Shown: positions 1-12,600, counted from the stretch's first letter. The stretch is DNA of 64,000 nucleotides from Rotaria socialis (GCA_905331475.1 CAJNYU010002044.1:169056-233055), one strand, 5' to 3'. Numbers and translations: made by a program. Notes: generated by a model not told the origin, from the letters alone.

Positions 1-215
1 CTTCGGTCAAAATTCTAAATTGAAGCTTTGTTTTTGTTTGCTTCACATCGAATTTTTTCAACTATTTGTTTGCAAACATCACAGACATTCATTTGCGTTG
101 CTCACGAGAAATAAAAGCGAAAAGAGATTAAAATAAATTGTTTGATTTCAACGAAAGAATGATGGCCATCAACCAACGATGAATTATAATTCTCATTTCT
201 ATTCATTGATGTGCG
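1..215. other. Upstream flank of the chitinase gene
   Basis: AT-rich sequence with no open frame. It presumably holds the promoter and 5' UTR of the chitinase gene that starts at 216. I see no recognisable motif. Confidence 0.4.
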
Positions 216-2320
216 ATGATGACAAGTATTTTGACTTCGTTGACCATGATTATATGGATCATCGGTAATCAAGGTAATTATTCAATTAAAAAAAAACACA
301 AAATTGATTATTTACTTGTATTATTTGATATATTTTAGTTCAAGCCGAATGTCAAAATGAGACATCAGAATCTATATTTGTTTATCGACGTGTGTACGTA
401 TATGTATATATATATATATATATTCGATGATAATGTTCAATTTGATTCAATCATATTTCAATTTAGTTGTTATTTTGCAAATTGGGCAGCTAAACGATCC
501 GATAATATTAGTCGTTTAACTCCCGAAGAAATAGATCCATTTTTATGTACACACATTAATTTTGCTTTCGGTAAAGTACTTGAAAGTTTAACAATAGCAC
601 CGAGTGAAGAAGATGACATCAAAGGATGGACTTTAAATTCTAAAGGCATGTATGAACGTGTAATAAAACTTAAAGAAACAAATCCTGATCTACGTGTCTT
701 ATTGAGTGTTGGAGGATGGACACATGCCTCTCGTGGATTTAATGATGTATCGAAAAATGCTGCGAATATGTATGCTTATGTTGTATTCTATTAGAATATA
801 AGAATTTTCTTTTTTATTCATAGTAAAACTTTTGCAGCCAATAGTATAAAATTTTTAAGAGATAATAAATTTGATGGATTGGATTTAGATTGGGTACATA
901 AAAACAAAAGTGATCAATCGAAATTTATTCAAAAATATTCTATTCAAATAGGAATATCCAGGTGCAAAAGATCAAGGCGCAGAACCTCATACTAAAACTG
1001 GTTATACAAAATTAGTCAAAGTAAAAATAGAAATATGCAAAAATAAATATTATTTACCAAAAAAAAGAATATAAAATAGAAATTAAGTGAAATGTTTCAG
1101 CAAGAAGCTGAACAAACCGGAAAAGAAAAATTATTACTTACATGTGCTACAGGTATTTAATTAGATTGTTTCGAAAAGATTTAACAAAAAATCAGTATGT
1201 TTTCAGCTGCTGCACGCCATCGGATTGAAGCTGGCTATGAAGTTTCAGAACTTTGCAAGTATGAAGTTATTTAACACTGGATTGATTTGATTAATTTTGA
1301 TTTTATTCTTAGATCTTTTGATTTTGTCTCAGTCATGACTTGTAATTAATTTTGATCCAAGAATTTTTCTTCCTTTTTTTATATTTCTTAAAGAAAATGT
1401 TTTGTTTTCTTCTCGTATAGATGATTATCATGGTAGTTGGGAAGGTAAAACGGGACATAATAGTCCATTGTATGGAATGAGTAATGATAGAAAGAAATTT
1501 CGTGAATGGAATATTAAAGGTTCAATGCATGTGTGGTCCGCATTAGGTTGTCCAAAAGAAAAACTTAACATTGGCCTTTCAGCTTATGGTCTGTTTGTTT
1601 GTTTGTTTCTTGTGCATTCCTCGTCTGTTCTGCTAGTTATTCAAAATAAATTATGTATTTAGGAAGAGCTTTTACATTACTTCGAGAGCCTGGTGTAAAA
1701 ATTCGTAAATCAAAAGAAAAGAAAAAATCACCGATCGGACTCAAAGCAGGTGCTGCTGAAGCTGGAAAATATACACGTGAAGCAGGTGTTCTATCTTATT
1801 ATGAAGTAAGTTTTAATTTCAATAATTTGAAACTATTCCATTTCCAAAAGAAAACATAGATATGCGAATTGATTGAGCAAAATCCAAGTAATCGTGTATT
1901 GTGGCATCAAGAAATGAGTGTTCCATATGTGTCCAGTGATACACTATGGATTGGTTACGATAATGTTCGAAGTGTTAAACTAAAAGTATAGAAAAGAAAG
2001 AGCAATGCTTTTTTAAAATTAAATCATCATAAATTAAATTTTTGTTTCTTTTGAATTAGATGAAATTTTTAAAAGACCAAGGTTATGGCGGAGTGATTAT
2101 CTGGTCGTTGGATCTAGATGATAAAACAGGTGACTTTTGTAAGGAAGGCCCATTCCCATTAATCAATGCAGTGAAAAATGAACTATCAATTTCACCGAAT
2201 CATGTATCTAATACAAATACAAAATGTTTCGATGACAATAATACATTAGTATTATTATTCGAAAATATTAATTCTCAATCAACAACAATAACAGTAGTAT
2301 ATAAGAGTAAGATTGAATAA
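216..2320 (+). CDS. Secreted GH18 chitinase-like protein, 12 exons
   Basis: Exons read as 216-273, 339-393, 467-769, 824-893, 952-1020, 1101-1152, 1207-1258, 1313-1341, 1421-1588, 1663-1805, 1860-1985 and 2060-2320; all phases agree and give 461 residues. The first exon encodes a hydrophobic signal peptide (MMTSILTSLTMIIWIIG). The glycosyl hydrolase 18 barrel follows: CYFANWA, then LLSVGGWT, then the catalytic signature DGLDLDWE with the acid/base Glu near residue 163, then SVMTYDYHGSWEGKTGHNSP, then GVIIWSLDLDD near the end. The family hydrolyses beta-1,4 linkages of chitin outside the cell. All catalytic acidic residues are present, so activity is likely. There is no C-terminal chitin-binding (peritrophin) domain; the tail after the barrel is about 45 residues, polar and unremarkable. 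Introns are 50-80 bases; the second contains a TA run. CENP-X follows 154 bp downstream on the same strand. Confidence 0.93.
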
Positions 2321-2460
2321 GTTTTGTTTATCATTTGTTTGTTCTTTTCTTTTTAGATTTTTTCTTTTTTCTTCTACTTGATGCTGTAATACATATTTGA
2401 ATAAAATCCAATTAGTTTTGAATATATATATATATATATGTTTAGCAATCATGGATTTCT

Positions 2461-2474
2461 TTTCTCTGTTTTAG
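2461..2474 (+). promoter_or_regulatory. 3' splice acceptor abutting the CENP-X ATG
   Basis: A pyrimidine-rich tract ending in TTTTAG lies directly against the ATG at 2475. No coding exon is visible between the chitinase stop and this site, so it is either the end of a 5' UTR intron or a spliced-leader acceptor. Confidence 0.45.
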
Positions 2475-2729
2475 ATGGATGATATAAATAATCGTAACAA
2501 TGAATATATCAAAGCAGAACTTGTAACAAAATTATTAAAACATTTTTTACCTGAAGATAGATCATCGCGTTTATCAAGTGATATGGTAAAATATTTCACC
2601 GAATTAATATTTCAATTTATACATCAAGCATTTACACGTACAATTCAACAGGCAACATCGGAAGGAACCATTCATGTTGATATTCAACATTTCGAAAAAA
2701 TCCTTATGCAATTATTACTTGATTTTTGA
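2475..2729 (+). CDS. CENPX: Centromere protein X / MHF2 homologue
   Basis: A single-exon gene of 84 residues, close to the usual size of about 80. CENP-X is a histone-fold protein that pairs with CENP-S (MHF1); the complex works in the CENP-T-W-S-X kinetochore particle and as the DNA-binding partner of FANCM in fork repair, in the nucleus. The call rests on the N-terminal pattern KAELVTKLLKHF, the central helix ending in FTRTIQQA, and above all the C-terminal VDIQHFEKILMQLLLDF, which matches the conserved family ending (VD..LEK.L.QLLLDF). The start is fixed by a splice acceptor ending at 2474. It lies 154 bp after the chitinase stop and 71 bp before CFP1, all on one strand, so co-transcription is plausible. 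An AATAAA lies shortly after the stop. Confidence 0.9.
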   Translation: MDDINNRNNEYIKAELVTKLLKHFLPEDRSSRLSSDMVKYFTELIFQFIHQAFTRTIQQATSEGTIHVDIQHFEKILMQLLLDF

Positions 2730-2790
2730 TAGTTGTCAAACTCGTTGAAAAATAAAAGAAATAAAAATAATAGAAAAATATTTTGTTATT

Positions 2791-2800
2791 TGTATTTTAG
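2791..2800 (+). promoter_or_regulatory. 3' splice acceptor abutting the CFP1 ATG
   Basis: TGTATTTTAG lies directly against the ATG at 2801. The gap from the CENP-X stop is only 71 bases, too small for a promoter, a non-coding exon and an intron. This favours trans-splicing of a polycistronic transcript. Confidence 0.5.
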
Positions 2801-5800
2801 ATGGCAACAATAAATTCAAAACATTCCTCAGGATCGTTCACTCATAAATCATTATCGAATTCAAGTTTAGGTGATGGTCAAATACTTTACTGTCTTTGTC
2901 GATCAAGTGATTGTTCAACATTTATGATGTATGAAACCAAACTATTTTCATATTAAATATTTTCATATCAAATATTTCTAGTGCATGTGATGCATGTAAT
3001 ATATGGTATCATGGCTCGTGCATTGGTGTTAGTGAAAAAGAATCAGCAAAAATTGAAAATTTTTTTTGCCATCGATGCCGTCGTAAGTAATCTTTAAATC
3101 AATTGCAAAGTTCAAGTAAACAATAAAGTCTCTCCGTAACGAACATTCTTACTGCTAATGATTACCTGTTAGTATACCAAAGCTATCATTTTAGAGCGAG
3201 TTGAATCACAATAAAACAGAAAATCATTCTTTCCCATCTTTCCTTGTTTAAAGTGTTTTTATTGTTTTCTTTGGTTTCCAGCATTTCGACTTATGGCTTC
3301 GTTTTGTTTTCATGTTTTAAAATATGTCTCATTTTTTACGTTCGATACTATTTCACACAATGAGGATGATTTATTGGCATCAGGGCTTTCATCCATGATT
3401 GAATATTATGCAACCAATGTTATTGATGAAAGATATTTCTAGAATCCCAACCGTAGAATTTGTTCTAATGATATCTATGTTGACGAAGTCAATGGGTATA
3501 GCGGAGAGTAAAGAAACATGATTTACAGTCAGAATCGGAAATATATATAAATAGATGAAAGTTCAAGAGTCTTCTACTAAAAGGAGAAATTTTGTGATAC
3601 GAAGAAATGCTGCAAGAAATTATGTAGTATATTTTAGAATGTAAGGCGATTTCTTTGTTTAACTTCAACAATTGAAGAAATGAAATGAAAGACTCCTTCT
3701 CAGTTCAATAAATACCTGCTGTTTTTCGTTTTGAAATAAACATATACTATGCGTCAAATTCCGCAGACATTTCGGTTTAGAATATTTTACATTTATGTTT
3801 CTTTGATGTGCGATACTCTTCTTTAGGATAAGATCATGCGATTATCTCTTTCCAACCAGTTCCAGTGAAATTCGATTATTTTTAGAGATTCATACCATTC
3901 ACTAGATTCGTAGCTTTACATCGCAAATTGATGCTAGAAATAATTTGAATTTTTAGTAATTGTCGACTCCAACCAGTAATTACGTTTTGAAAAGCTAGAG
4001 CGCTTTCCAGTACACATTAAAATATGTTGAATTATAATAGTCTATGAAACCTAAATTAGAGAATTACTGTACACAATTCGTATTCTTATTTCGTTAAAAG
4101 AAGTTTTTCTTTTCAAGTTTTTCAAGTTAACAATTTTGTGTACACAAGTGTATGTTCGAAATTCTTCCGATTGTCCCTTGATGCACGCTAATAGATTCTG
4201 TACTTTTAAAAGATATAACTTCATTTAGAGATATTTTACTTTAATTATTCTCTTTTATAGATAAAACACCTAGTTTGCAAATCAAATACAATAAAGCGCA
4301 AAAAGAAATCGAAGAAAAATTAAGCAAATGTATTAGAGTAAGTTTTGCTACGGTAATTGTGAAATAATTGTTCTATCGGTTCAACTTTAGAAACGATTAC
4401 AGAAAGAAGCACAGCTATTGAATCCTTCATCTGACACTGCACAAAAACAAAATGAATTCTCAACTGTAAGTTAGAAATGATTTAAAGAATTAGTTAAATT
4501 GAACACTGTTGTTCGATTTCTTGTTATGTCGACGAAAATTTCTCAATGAAACTATCGAAACGCTAAAACAAATCGTCCATATGATCTTTTGCAACTAAAT
4601 TATAATGATTTTGTTGATTTTTAAAAATATACCAACAAAACAAAAGCTAGCAGAATTCTCATGCTTAAGTTAAATGATCCTCCTTGTTTGTATCCTGAAA
4701 ATATTTATCGAAATAAACTTTTCAGAATAGATAGATGAATCATTATTTAATCTGACATATCTATGAGCAGCAGTTGGTGTCGAACTCATGTTATTTTGAT
4801 TTCTTCTTTATACACTTAAAATTTGGCTTGAAAATTCAATCTCAGTATCAAGATGACGAAATTTTCTAGTCTTACTAACGCATTCTTGTAAAATTAAATG
4901 GAAGACATGAGCTATGATTATCTCTTTATAAGTACATAACCAATTTTTTCAATAATGTTCCATAGAATGATAAAAAAAATAGAGAACATTCAACAAGCAT
5001 GGATCAATATACTAATGATGATTCAACTAGTAATCAATCAGACTCATCATCATCATCCACCACTGTCATGTCTCGACAGCAACAAGTAATTCACGGAAAT
5101 ACGGCTGGAGTAGCGCGACCAAGTGGCATTCAGTCGGTACAATACGAAGCTTTAATGTCGCGTGATGAACAAGAACAAACAACTAAAACTTCTGTCATTA
5201 CAACAAAACGTGCTTTAATAACAAAAAATATTGGAACTACTGAAAAACGAAAGAGACATGTTAGCGGTAGTGCTGGTCTACCTCCTATCAAACGAGAACT
5301 ACAACCAGAATTAAATGATGAAGTTTGTTCGTTCTTGTTTCCGAAACGTATCCGAGTAATTTTGAAATATCTTTTCAGGAAGATACAAAAAATCTGAATG
5401 CACGACGTCGCCGTCGTAACACTGAAAAAGCAGTTCGTCAATGTTATGGACCAAGTTGTCTCTTCGAAGCACGTCCTGCATCAAAATATTGCTCAGATAA
5501 ATGTGGTTTAGAGTTAGCTCGAAAGTACGAAATATTAGATTACAATATTATCATATACTTTATATATATATGTGCTTGATTTGATTAGTCGTCTTCTTCA
5601 ATTTCTTCCAATGCGTCTAATGCAATGGCAAACAATTCCATCCGTCGCTGATACTTTCAATAAAAAAGCCATTGAAGAGATTAGAAATGAAATTGAAGAT
5701 ATAAAACAACGTTTATCAGTACTTGATGAACGACAGCGAAAATTAAGTGATATTATTGAAAGAGGAAAAAAATTAATAGCTACTAACGATACTAATGTAT

Positions 5801-6543
5801 GGAAATTCATTTTTTACTAATCCACCAAAATACTTCTTTTGCTGTTAAATAGAAAATCGATACAACAAATGATGAACCTGATGGAATGTGTTTCTGTATA
5901 TTATGTAATCAAGAAATAAGTCAAAAAACTTATACACGTCATATTGATAAATGTTTTATTCGAGTAAAGAAAAGTTTCTTCTTTTTCGTGTTTTGTTTGT
6001 TTCAAATGATTCGATTTTCCTTAGTTTGAAAGTCAAGTATCCTATGGATCAAATATTAAATCGAATATTGAAGGTTTATTTTGTGATAATTACGATCGTA
6101 CAAACAATCTTTATTGCAAACGACTTAAAGTTATTTGCCCAGAACACTCAAGAGATCCAAAAGTAATACAAAATTATATTTCAGCTTTTTTTTAATAATA
6201 TCTTCAATATTTTTTTATTTATATGAATAGATTGGTCCAGATGAAGCATGTGGTTGTCCATTAGAAAAAGATTTATTTGAAGTATCAGATGAACTATGTA
6301 CAGTACCAAAACGCTTATGTTCAAAACATTTTAAATGGGATCGAAAATATCGTGCACAAATTGATCTCGAGCGACTGCATGAAGTATTAATTATTATAAA
6401 GTTTTTCTCAGTTCTATATTCATTTTTATTTTTAGTTAATGCGTTATGAAGAACTTATTGAGAAAGAAAACCGTTTGCGAACAGCTATGAATGAACGTGG
6501 TTCGGTAGCAGGACTTCTTTTACATAAAACAACAGCTCATTAA
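2801..6543 (+). CDS. CXXC1: CFP1 (CXXC finger protein 1/Spp1) homologue without a CXXC domain
   Basis: Eleven exons: 2801-2928, 2982-3082, 4261-4337, 4391-4465, 4966-5322, 5379-5524, 5589-5796, 5853-5963, 6025-6162, 6231-6383 and 6436-6543; phases agree and give 533 residues. CFP1 is the chromatin-targeting subunit of the SET1/COMPASS histone H3K4 methyltransferase. Residues about 30-77 form a PHD finger (YCLCR, CDACNIWYHGSC, FFCHRCR). From about residue 255 the conserved C-terminal half is clear: RQCYGPSCLFEARPASKYCS, then a coiled coil, then FCILCNQ with RHIDKC, LFCDNYDR, YCKRLKVICPEHSRDPK and ACGCPL. Between them, where the family carries the CXXC zinc finger that binds unmethylated CpG, there is only a Ser/Thr/Gln/Lys-rich linker without the needed cysteines. 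Human CFP1 is about 120 residues longer. The 1.2 kb intron 3083-4260 shows no obvious extra exon. This looks like the Spp1-type architecture of yeast. Confidence 0.9.
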
Positions 6544-9124
6544 ACATTATAAATATAGATAGAAGGCTTGTTTTCTGTGCAAATATGTATGTAACAAAAA
6601 TGTATAGTTGCTTTAGTTTTCTTGCGTTTATTTGATTGATTATTCAAAACAAAACAAAACAAAAAGAATATATATCATATTGGCTTGTAAATAAATACAC
6701 AGACTTTACTAGGTGATTTACTTGTATTTCAAACAGATATTTATTGGTGCCCATTGAGATAGAATATCATCAGAAGAAAAAGCAATGATGACATTCATAT
6801 GTATACTAAGTTAAAAATGCTCTAATAAATATAGTAGATATACCAGATTAATAGGTTCGTATCAATTAGAAGAGAAAAAAACGATTTATGAAATGCTTTC
6901 ATTTACAACATGACAAGTTGATCGTCGTAATGTGATTTCACTTGGTATTCCACAATGGAACGATGACATTGATAGAGGATATCCGAATAGAAAGAGATTC
7001 AATCAATTAATCAATGGGATGATTTTTAAAGTTCCTAAAAGGTAGAAATGGAGCTGATTCTGGGTTTAAATCAGGCAAAATCATGCAATTAGAAACAAAT
7101 GAATCAAAAATAAAAATTTGGAAAATGTCATTTGCGTAGTACTTTTTCTTAAATTTCATATTTTTTCCCTAATTCAGTCGAAAAACAACACATAACGTTT
7201 AGTAACATAAGTATTGTTAATATTTCAGGCATTTTTTTTTAAATATATTTAGTAAATATTCGCACAACCCTTATCGGATTCTCAGGGTTTGAATAGATGA
7301 AATGTTTTCTATCTGAATTGTACACGTATTGCAAATATAACTGTGATAGATTATTCTTTTAAGACATAATCTGTCATACGAAATCTAATCAATGATTAAT
7401 TGCGAAGCATAGTAGAGACTTCTCATTAGATACTCAAGGCAATTTCTTTAACTATGAAGAGAACAGATCCTGTTCATATTCATTTTTTTTCTATTGATTT
7501 TTTACGATTTTCTCATCTCAATGGTATATTATCAAGTAGTATACCCTAGAAAGTCATCTATTGCAAGTTGTCACGAATATCAGAATGATTCAATATGGAT
7601 AATTTAAAACATCTTTTCAATGATGTAAAGTTACTAGGTACATTTTCACGACTCTTTCTTTCCTTCTAAGTATGTTACAATGGTTTCAACGCTTGTGAGA
7701 TCGACTGCATATTAAGAGCATTCACGAAATTTTTAATGTTATCTATGATGGCGGAATATAATGACTCTACTGCTAGCAAGCAAATCTAGTTATGTGAATT
7801 TGTGTAGATGTTTAAAAATCAATTAGAATTTATTTATGATTCAGACAACAGTATGAGTTCAATTCGATATTTTGATGTTTAAAACAACTATCAGTTGATT
7901 ATATTATGAATAAATGCATCTACTTTCTGTGTACTCTATTTCTTATTCAATCGTGTATTAAAATAACGAAATCTCTGAAGAAATAAATGATGAGAAGGTA
8001 TTTCTAAGTGTACTATTCTGGTACGAATACGAAGACTATACAACTCAACGAAATAAAAAAATACATTTATCTTCAATTTAACCAAAATTTTAAAAAAATA
8101 ATTGGAAATATCCAGTCACATAAAATCAACGAGTTATCGAGCATTATCGTCTATTCCAACTAGTTTGTTTATTATATAAAGAGCATCATTCTATTGAAGT
8201 CTAATGAATAATATAAACTAGATGCATTAATTGCATGTTGTTTTGCTAACATTTCAACTATACACGGTGCTTATATTGAAAATCTACAAATGCTCGATAC
8301 GCTGTGTAGATCATTACGTTGATGGATTATTTGAACATCGTCACTGAATTTAACCGTATTTTAAAAAAAAAGCATTCTATAAGATCTGCACTGTTTATTT
8401 TCTCATGAAACTAATGATTTCAAATGAATATCTAGAACAATACTAAGTAAACCTCCAAAACACAAGTGTAACTTCAACTTTTGACTGTGAAATATGATCG
8501 CGGTTGTTGTAAAACTAAAATTACCACTACTATTAGTCATTCTACACAGTAGAGTTACAATGCATAAAAAGTTTACTGTTTTTTATGTCAAATGCTTTCT
8601 TTTACATATTTCTTACAAAAACAATATAGATCTAATGCGCTTATACTACAAAAAACGTTTGTTTCGTAAAAGAATTTTCAGTTCATCAAAGTAAGTAAAT
8701 ACGGTAAGTAATGTGCACCATCTATTCTGTATTAAATCTTGTTTTTCGTACTATTTCTGTTACACCAAGCCTTTCCTATACGTACAGCTTTCATCTCGTA
8801 ATGATTGTCCTATTGTTTTAGAGCAACAGACAGGAAAAAAGCATCCGGCAGATTGACAGACCGGGCCATTTCGTAATTTTAGCATATCGAAATAATGCTA
8901 CACAAATGATCATTTCTCCAATTTAGAGATTCAATTGTTACAGTTATTATAAAATAACATTTTTTTAGGTATATTTATTAATACTTGTCTGCCAGTTTAA
9001 AACGAACTTTCTTCATTAAACGCACACGCCATAGAACACAAATTTATTATTTTAAATAGGCAAAAACAAGAAAATAATTAATAATGTTCATTTTAGTAAA
9101 ATTGAAAACATTCTCAAGTCAATT
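6544..9124. other. Intergenic region, no gene supported
   Basis: About 2.6 kb of AT-rich sequence between the CFP1 stop and the end of a minus-strand gene. A short coding-like stretch at about 6905-7020 (in frame: QVDRRNVISLGIPQWNDDID) has no start and is followed by stops; it may be an exon relic. AATAAA-type signals near 6690 probably serve CFP1. I see nothing else. Confidence 0.4.
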
Positions 9125-9605
9125 TTATTGTTGATGATTTCTTTCATCATGTTCTTCTGGTTCATCATGAAGATTTTCTGCACTGACATTAAAGAGTGAC
9201 AAATCATCTTGAATTGATTGTCGCTTTTCATCATAATCATCGTCTTCGAATTTTGTTTTCTTAAAAGAATTTGCATTGTTAGCTTCTCCATTATGTTTTG
9301 TTTGTCTACTATTATCCATGTGTAGAATTTGTGAAATAATTTGTGTAGAATGATGACGAATAGTAGGTACACTTTTGGGAGTAAAAAAGGTATTCTGAAA
9401 AAGAACCAAAAATCTGAACAGCTGTTGAGAAAGTAAAGCATCAGCTTACCGTCGGAATTGTTTGAGATTGTGGCCCAACTTTGTTCGTTTTCTTCGATGG
9501 TGGTTGTCTTGTTTTGGAAGAAATCGATAGTGTACGAGTTATACAAGAGACGAGTTTCGTTAAAGAAACCGAGGATGACCATTTAGCATTCTTGTTCGAA
9601 GACAT
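9125..9605 (-). CDS. Unrecognised small nuclear-type protein, 2 exons
   Basis: Exons 9605-9450 and 9394-9125 on the minus strand, joined by a canonical GTAAGC...TTTCAG intron of 55 bases, give 141 residues. The start is the ATG at 9605 (MSSNKNAKWSS). The first half is Ser/Thr/Lys-rich and basic, with a run TRQPPSKKTNK that could act as a nuclear signal. The second half opens with NTFFTPKSVPTIR, and the C-terminal 45 residues are strongly acidic (FEDDDYDEKRQ, ENLHDEPEEHDERN). There is no membrane segment or signal peptide. I do not recognise a family and offer no function. Codon use and intron structure look like those of neighbouring genes, so a real gene is likely. Confidence 0.6.
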
Positions 9606-11611
9606 ATGTATGTGTCCAAAAAAAGTTATTTCGAGAATGAAATAAAAGTTCACGTGCAAAGAGATTATATGTGGTTTATTCTAACAAGCTTAAACTGATT
9701 GCTTAAGATTATTACAAATAGTGTTCTTTTTTCTTTCAATCTACGCATAAAATGGCTCAATTAAGTCATTGATTTTTTGATCATCTTATTTTGATGAAAT
9801 AGAATTTAGTAAATTAATCAAAGACAACATCGAATTAAAATTAGTGAACGGTAAGAAGAAAACATCAGTTCAGTACAGACATATGAGAAGTTTAACTATA
9901 CTAAAATTTATTTCTATTAAATTTTTTACTATTATTAACACGCTACATCAGCAAAAGAATCTTCTTAATTTTTGTTATTGCAAAAATATCAAAGTAAGCA
10001 AACGATCGAATCAAAGCTTTATTTGTTGAAAAAACGTTCAGATTTTAGAAACGAAATTAATATCTGCTCAACAACTGGACAAATAGTCATAAATATAAAC
10101 GCTGAGTTGTATGTGGAAATTTAGAAAAAGAATTTATAGAGATGAATGAATAAATGAAGATTAACCATCATCACCGTTCATCAAGCACATATTAAACACA
10201 GAAGCTTCATCGCGAGCAAAAACTCAGTCGATATCAACACGTGCTACGGATATAGGGACATACGCTAGATGTTATAACTAGTAAGTATTATCATCAGGCA
10301 TCTTATTACAAAAGAATGGATCTGAAGAAAATCTTCGTGAATTTCTTTGTACACAAAAAGAATTACCTAATGACGAAGTTTTCAAAATACATCGAAACGT
10401 ACTACTGTTTTGATTGGATCGAAGTGGGAAAACTTTAATTGTATGCAAATTACTGAGTTTGGCTCAAGTCGATATCGATAGTCTAATAGTTTCAACTGAA
10501 AATTCGAAATGTATTCATTGAAGATATTTATAGTGGAAATATATGATAGAGAATTCAACTTCTTACGTTAGTGCAATATTTCTAATGATAAGGATATTTT
10601 CACCTTAGTTATAATGAATAATCAAAGTTGCATACTATTTTATATATGGAAAACGGTTGACACGATTTATTAGCCGAAGATTTACTTTCCATTAATTGCT
10701 TTTCAATTTTAATTGGTTTATTTCTAGAAAAAGTATAAGTTTTGCTCATCAGAATTTACTGTCCGTTGATTGATTGTATCAACGGAAGAGAAAAAAATGA
10801 ATGAATACTGACTGCGATAATTAATATATTATCAGGAAAAAAAACGAATTTCAATAAATCTATCAGAAAACAAGAAAAAACAATCAATGTGTAAATAAGC
10901 AAAAACGAAGAAGAATAAATGTTTAATGTGTTGATGATCTTTAAAACTACCTAAGTTCAGCAGCTTTCAAGAATGATAGAATATCATGACCACTTTTGTC
11001 ATAACGTTACCATAATTTTATTAAATATTCATTTGTTACGACTTAATGTTTACGAAGTTTTGGAGCTGAAGCACCCATATCTTCTAGCAATCGATCAAAG
11101 TGTTAATGCTTGTTCATTTCTCATCTTCGAAACAATTAAAGGACAGTAAATCCTCACACAAGAACAACACTGATTGAAATAAATGTTTTCATCTAATCAA
11201 TGGACAGTAAATCCTCGGGTAGTAAATCCTCGGGTGGTAAATCATGCACACGATGGAAAACAGTAAATAGATATCGGCTAAATCTTCTTAGTGAAACGCA
11301 TTTATAGGTGATCAAGAACAATATTACACTTGTATGTAATACAGTATGACATTGGAAGAAGAAAAAGAATCATCTACGAAATGGCTAGTTAATTCTTACT
11401 GAAAATGACACTAGTATTTGCAGACATTAATATGATCGGTACTAATCCTTCGTACTTCTAATATTGATAATTATAAATTTTTTTTTATTTATTTAACTTC
11501 ATTTTGAATCTATCCAACCGAAACAAAAAATAACAGAAAATCTATATATATCGATATATAAAATACAAAACCTATGAATAATTAACATAGAAAAAATGAT
11601 TATAAATTAAT
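9606..11611. other. Intergenic region with possible exon relics
   Basis: 2 kb of AT-rich DNA. A short coding-like stretch on the plus strand at about 10310-10400 (GSEENLREFLCTQKELPNDE in frame) and one on the minus strand near 11045-11105 (DRLLEDMGASAPKLRKH then stop) have no partner exons I can find. At about 11150-11240 the word AGTAAATCCTC occurs three times in a small degenerate tandem array. Nothing here is strong enough to call as a gene. Confidence 0.35.
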
Positions 11612-12600
11612 TCAAATGACATTTAACAGATCTATCGCTTCTTTCAATTGTTTAACTCGATTTCGTTCATTTTCGATTTTTCTTTTATATAAATCAATAA
11701 TATTATTTTTTATTTGTTGTGTTTGTTCTATCATTTGTTTAGAAAAATAATTTTTCTTTTCTAGCTTTTCAATCTCTTTATTCATATTATCACAACGTTT
11801 TCTTAATTGGATAATTAATTTCACCATTTCATCATTGCACATTTTGTTACACATCTTCTTTTTTTCTTCATACCAATTTTTGATTAAATTTAGTTGTATG
11901 TTATGTCCAAATTCAGCTGCTTCAATAACGTCTTTTTTTCGACGCAACTTTTCTGAAATGCAAATATTCATTTTTTTATTATCTTGATCGAATCTAATAA
12001 TTTCTGTAAAATATTGATCAACCCGAGATGGTGAAATATATTTTCTAAGTATTAACTGGTTGTCATTATGAAAATGTGGTTCATCAAGAATTGCACAGTC
12101 AACACTATTTGGTTGAATAAAACCAAGTAGAAATGTTTGATCAGGAATTATAATATGACATGATGTTACGGTACCATATTTACTAAAATATTTACGTAGA
12201 TTCGTCTGATTAAACTCGCTATCATCAGTTGGACAATCCAACGATATAACTAATTCATTCGATAACATAAAACGTTCATAGGCAGGACGTGTTGGTGGTA
12301 ATATACGACGAATAGATAGTGTTCGATCATCAAATTTTATTCGTTGACAACGTCTTATGATGGAGTTCACATCAGCACCTAATCCATATGTAATTATTGC
12401 AGCTGCACTATTACGTTGAGAAGTTTTTGAAAAAAATGTATAACTTTCAATTGTACCAAATTTTGAAAACGATGAACTGAAATATATTTTTTTAATAAAA
12501 TCTTATTTTTGCAAAAATTGAATTAAACTTACATTAAATCATCTTCGTTAGTGTTAGAAGAAATATGACTTATATATATACTGCACTCACTACGGTTCAT
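11612..12600 (-). CDS. Two-RRM, coiled-coil RNA-binding protein
   Basis: Exons 12600-12533 and 12476-11612 on the minus strand, with a 56-base intron, give 310 residues. Two RNA recognition motifs lie in tandem. The first spans about residues 5-80 (CSIYISHISSN..., then LISSFSKFGTIESYTFF). The second spans about residues 95-170 (ELVISL..., LRKYFSKYGTVTSCHIII, FLLGFIQ). The RNP1 octamers are degenerate (only partly K/R-G-F-x-F), so RNA affinity may be altered. The last 110 residues are charged and predicted by eye as coiled coil (WYEEKKKMCNK through VKQLKEAIDLLNVI). The layout recalls hnRNP A/Musashi-type paired RRMs, but the coiled-coil tail is different and I cannot assign an orthologue. It lies 294 bp after the EFCAB14-like gene in the same orientation. 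Confidence 0.75.

Noticed and set aside
4765..4790. Minus-strand tRNA B-box-like word (GGTGTCGAACTC)
   Set aside because: No acceptor or anticodon stems can be drawn around it.
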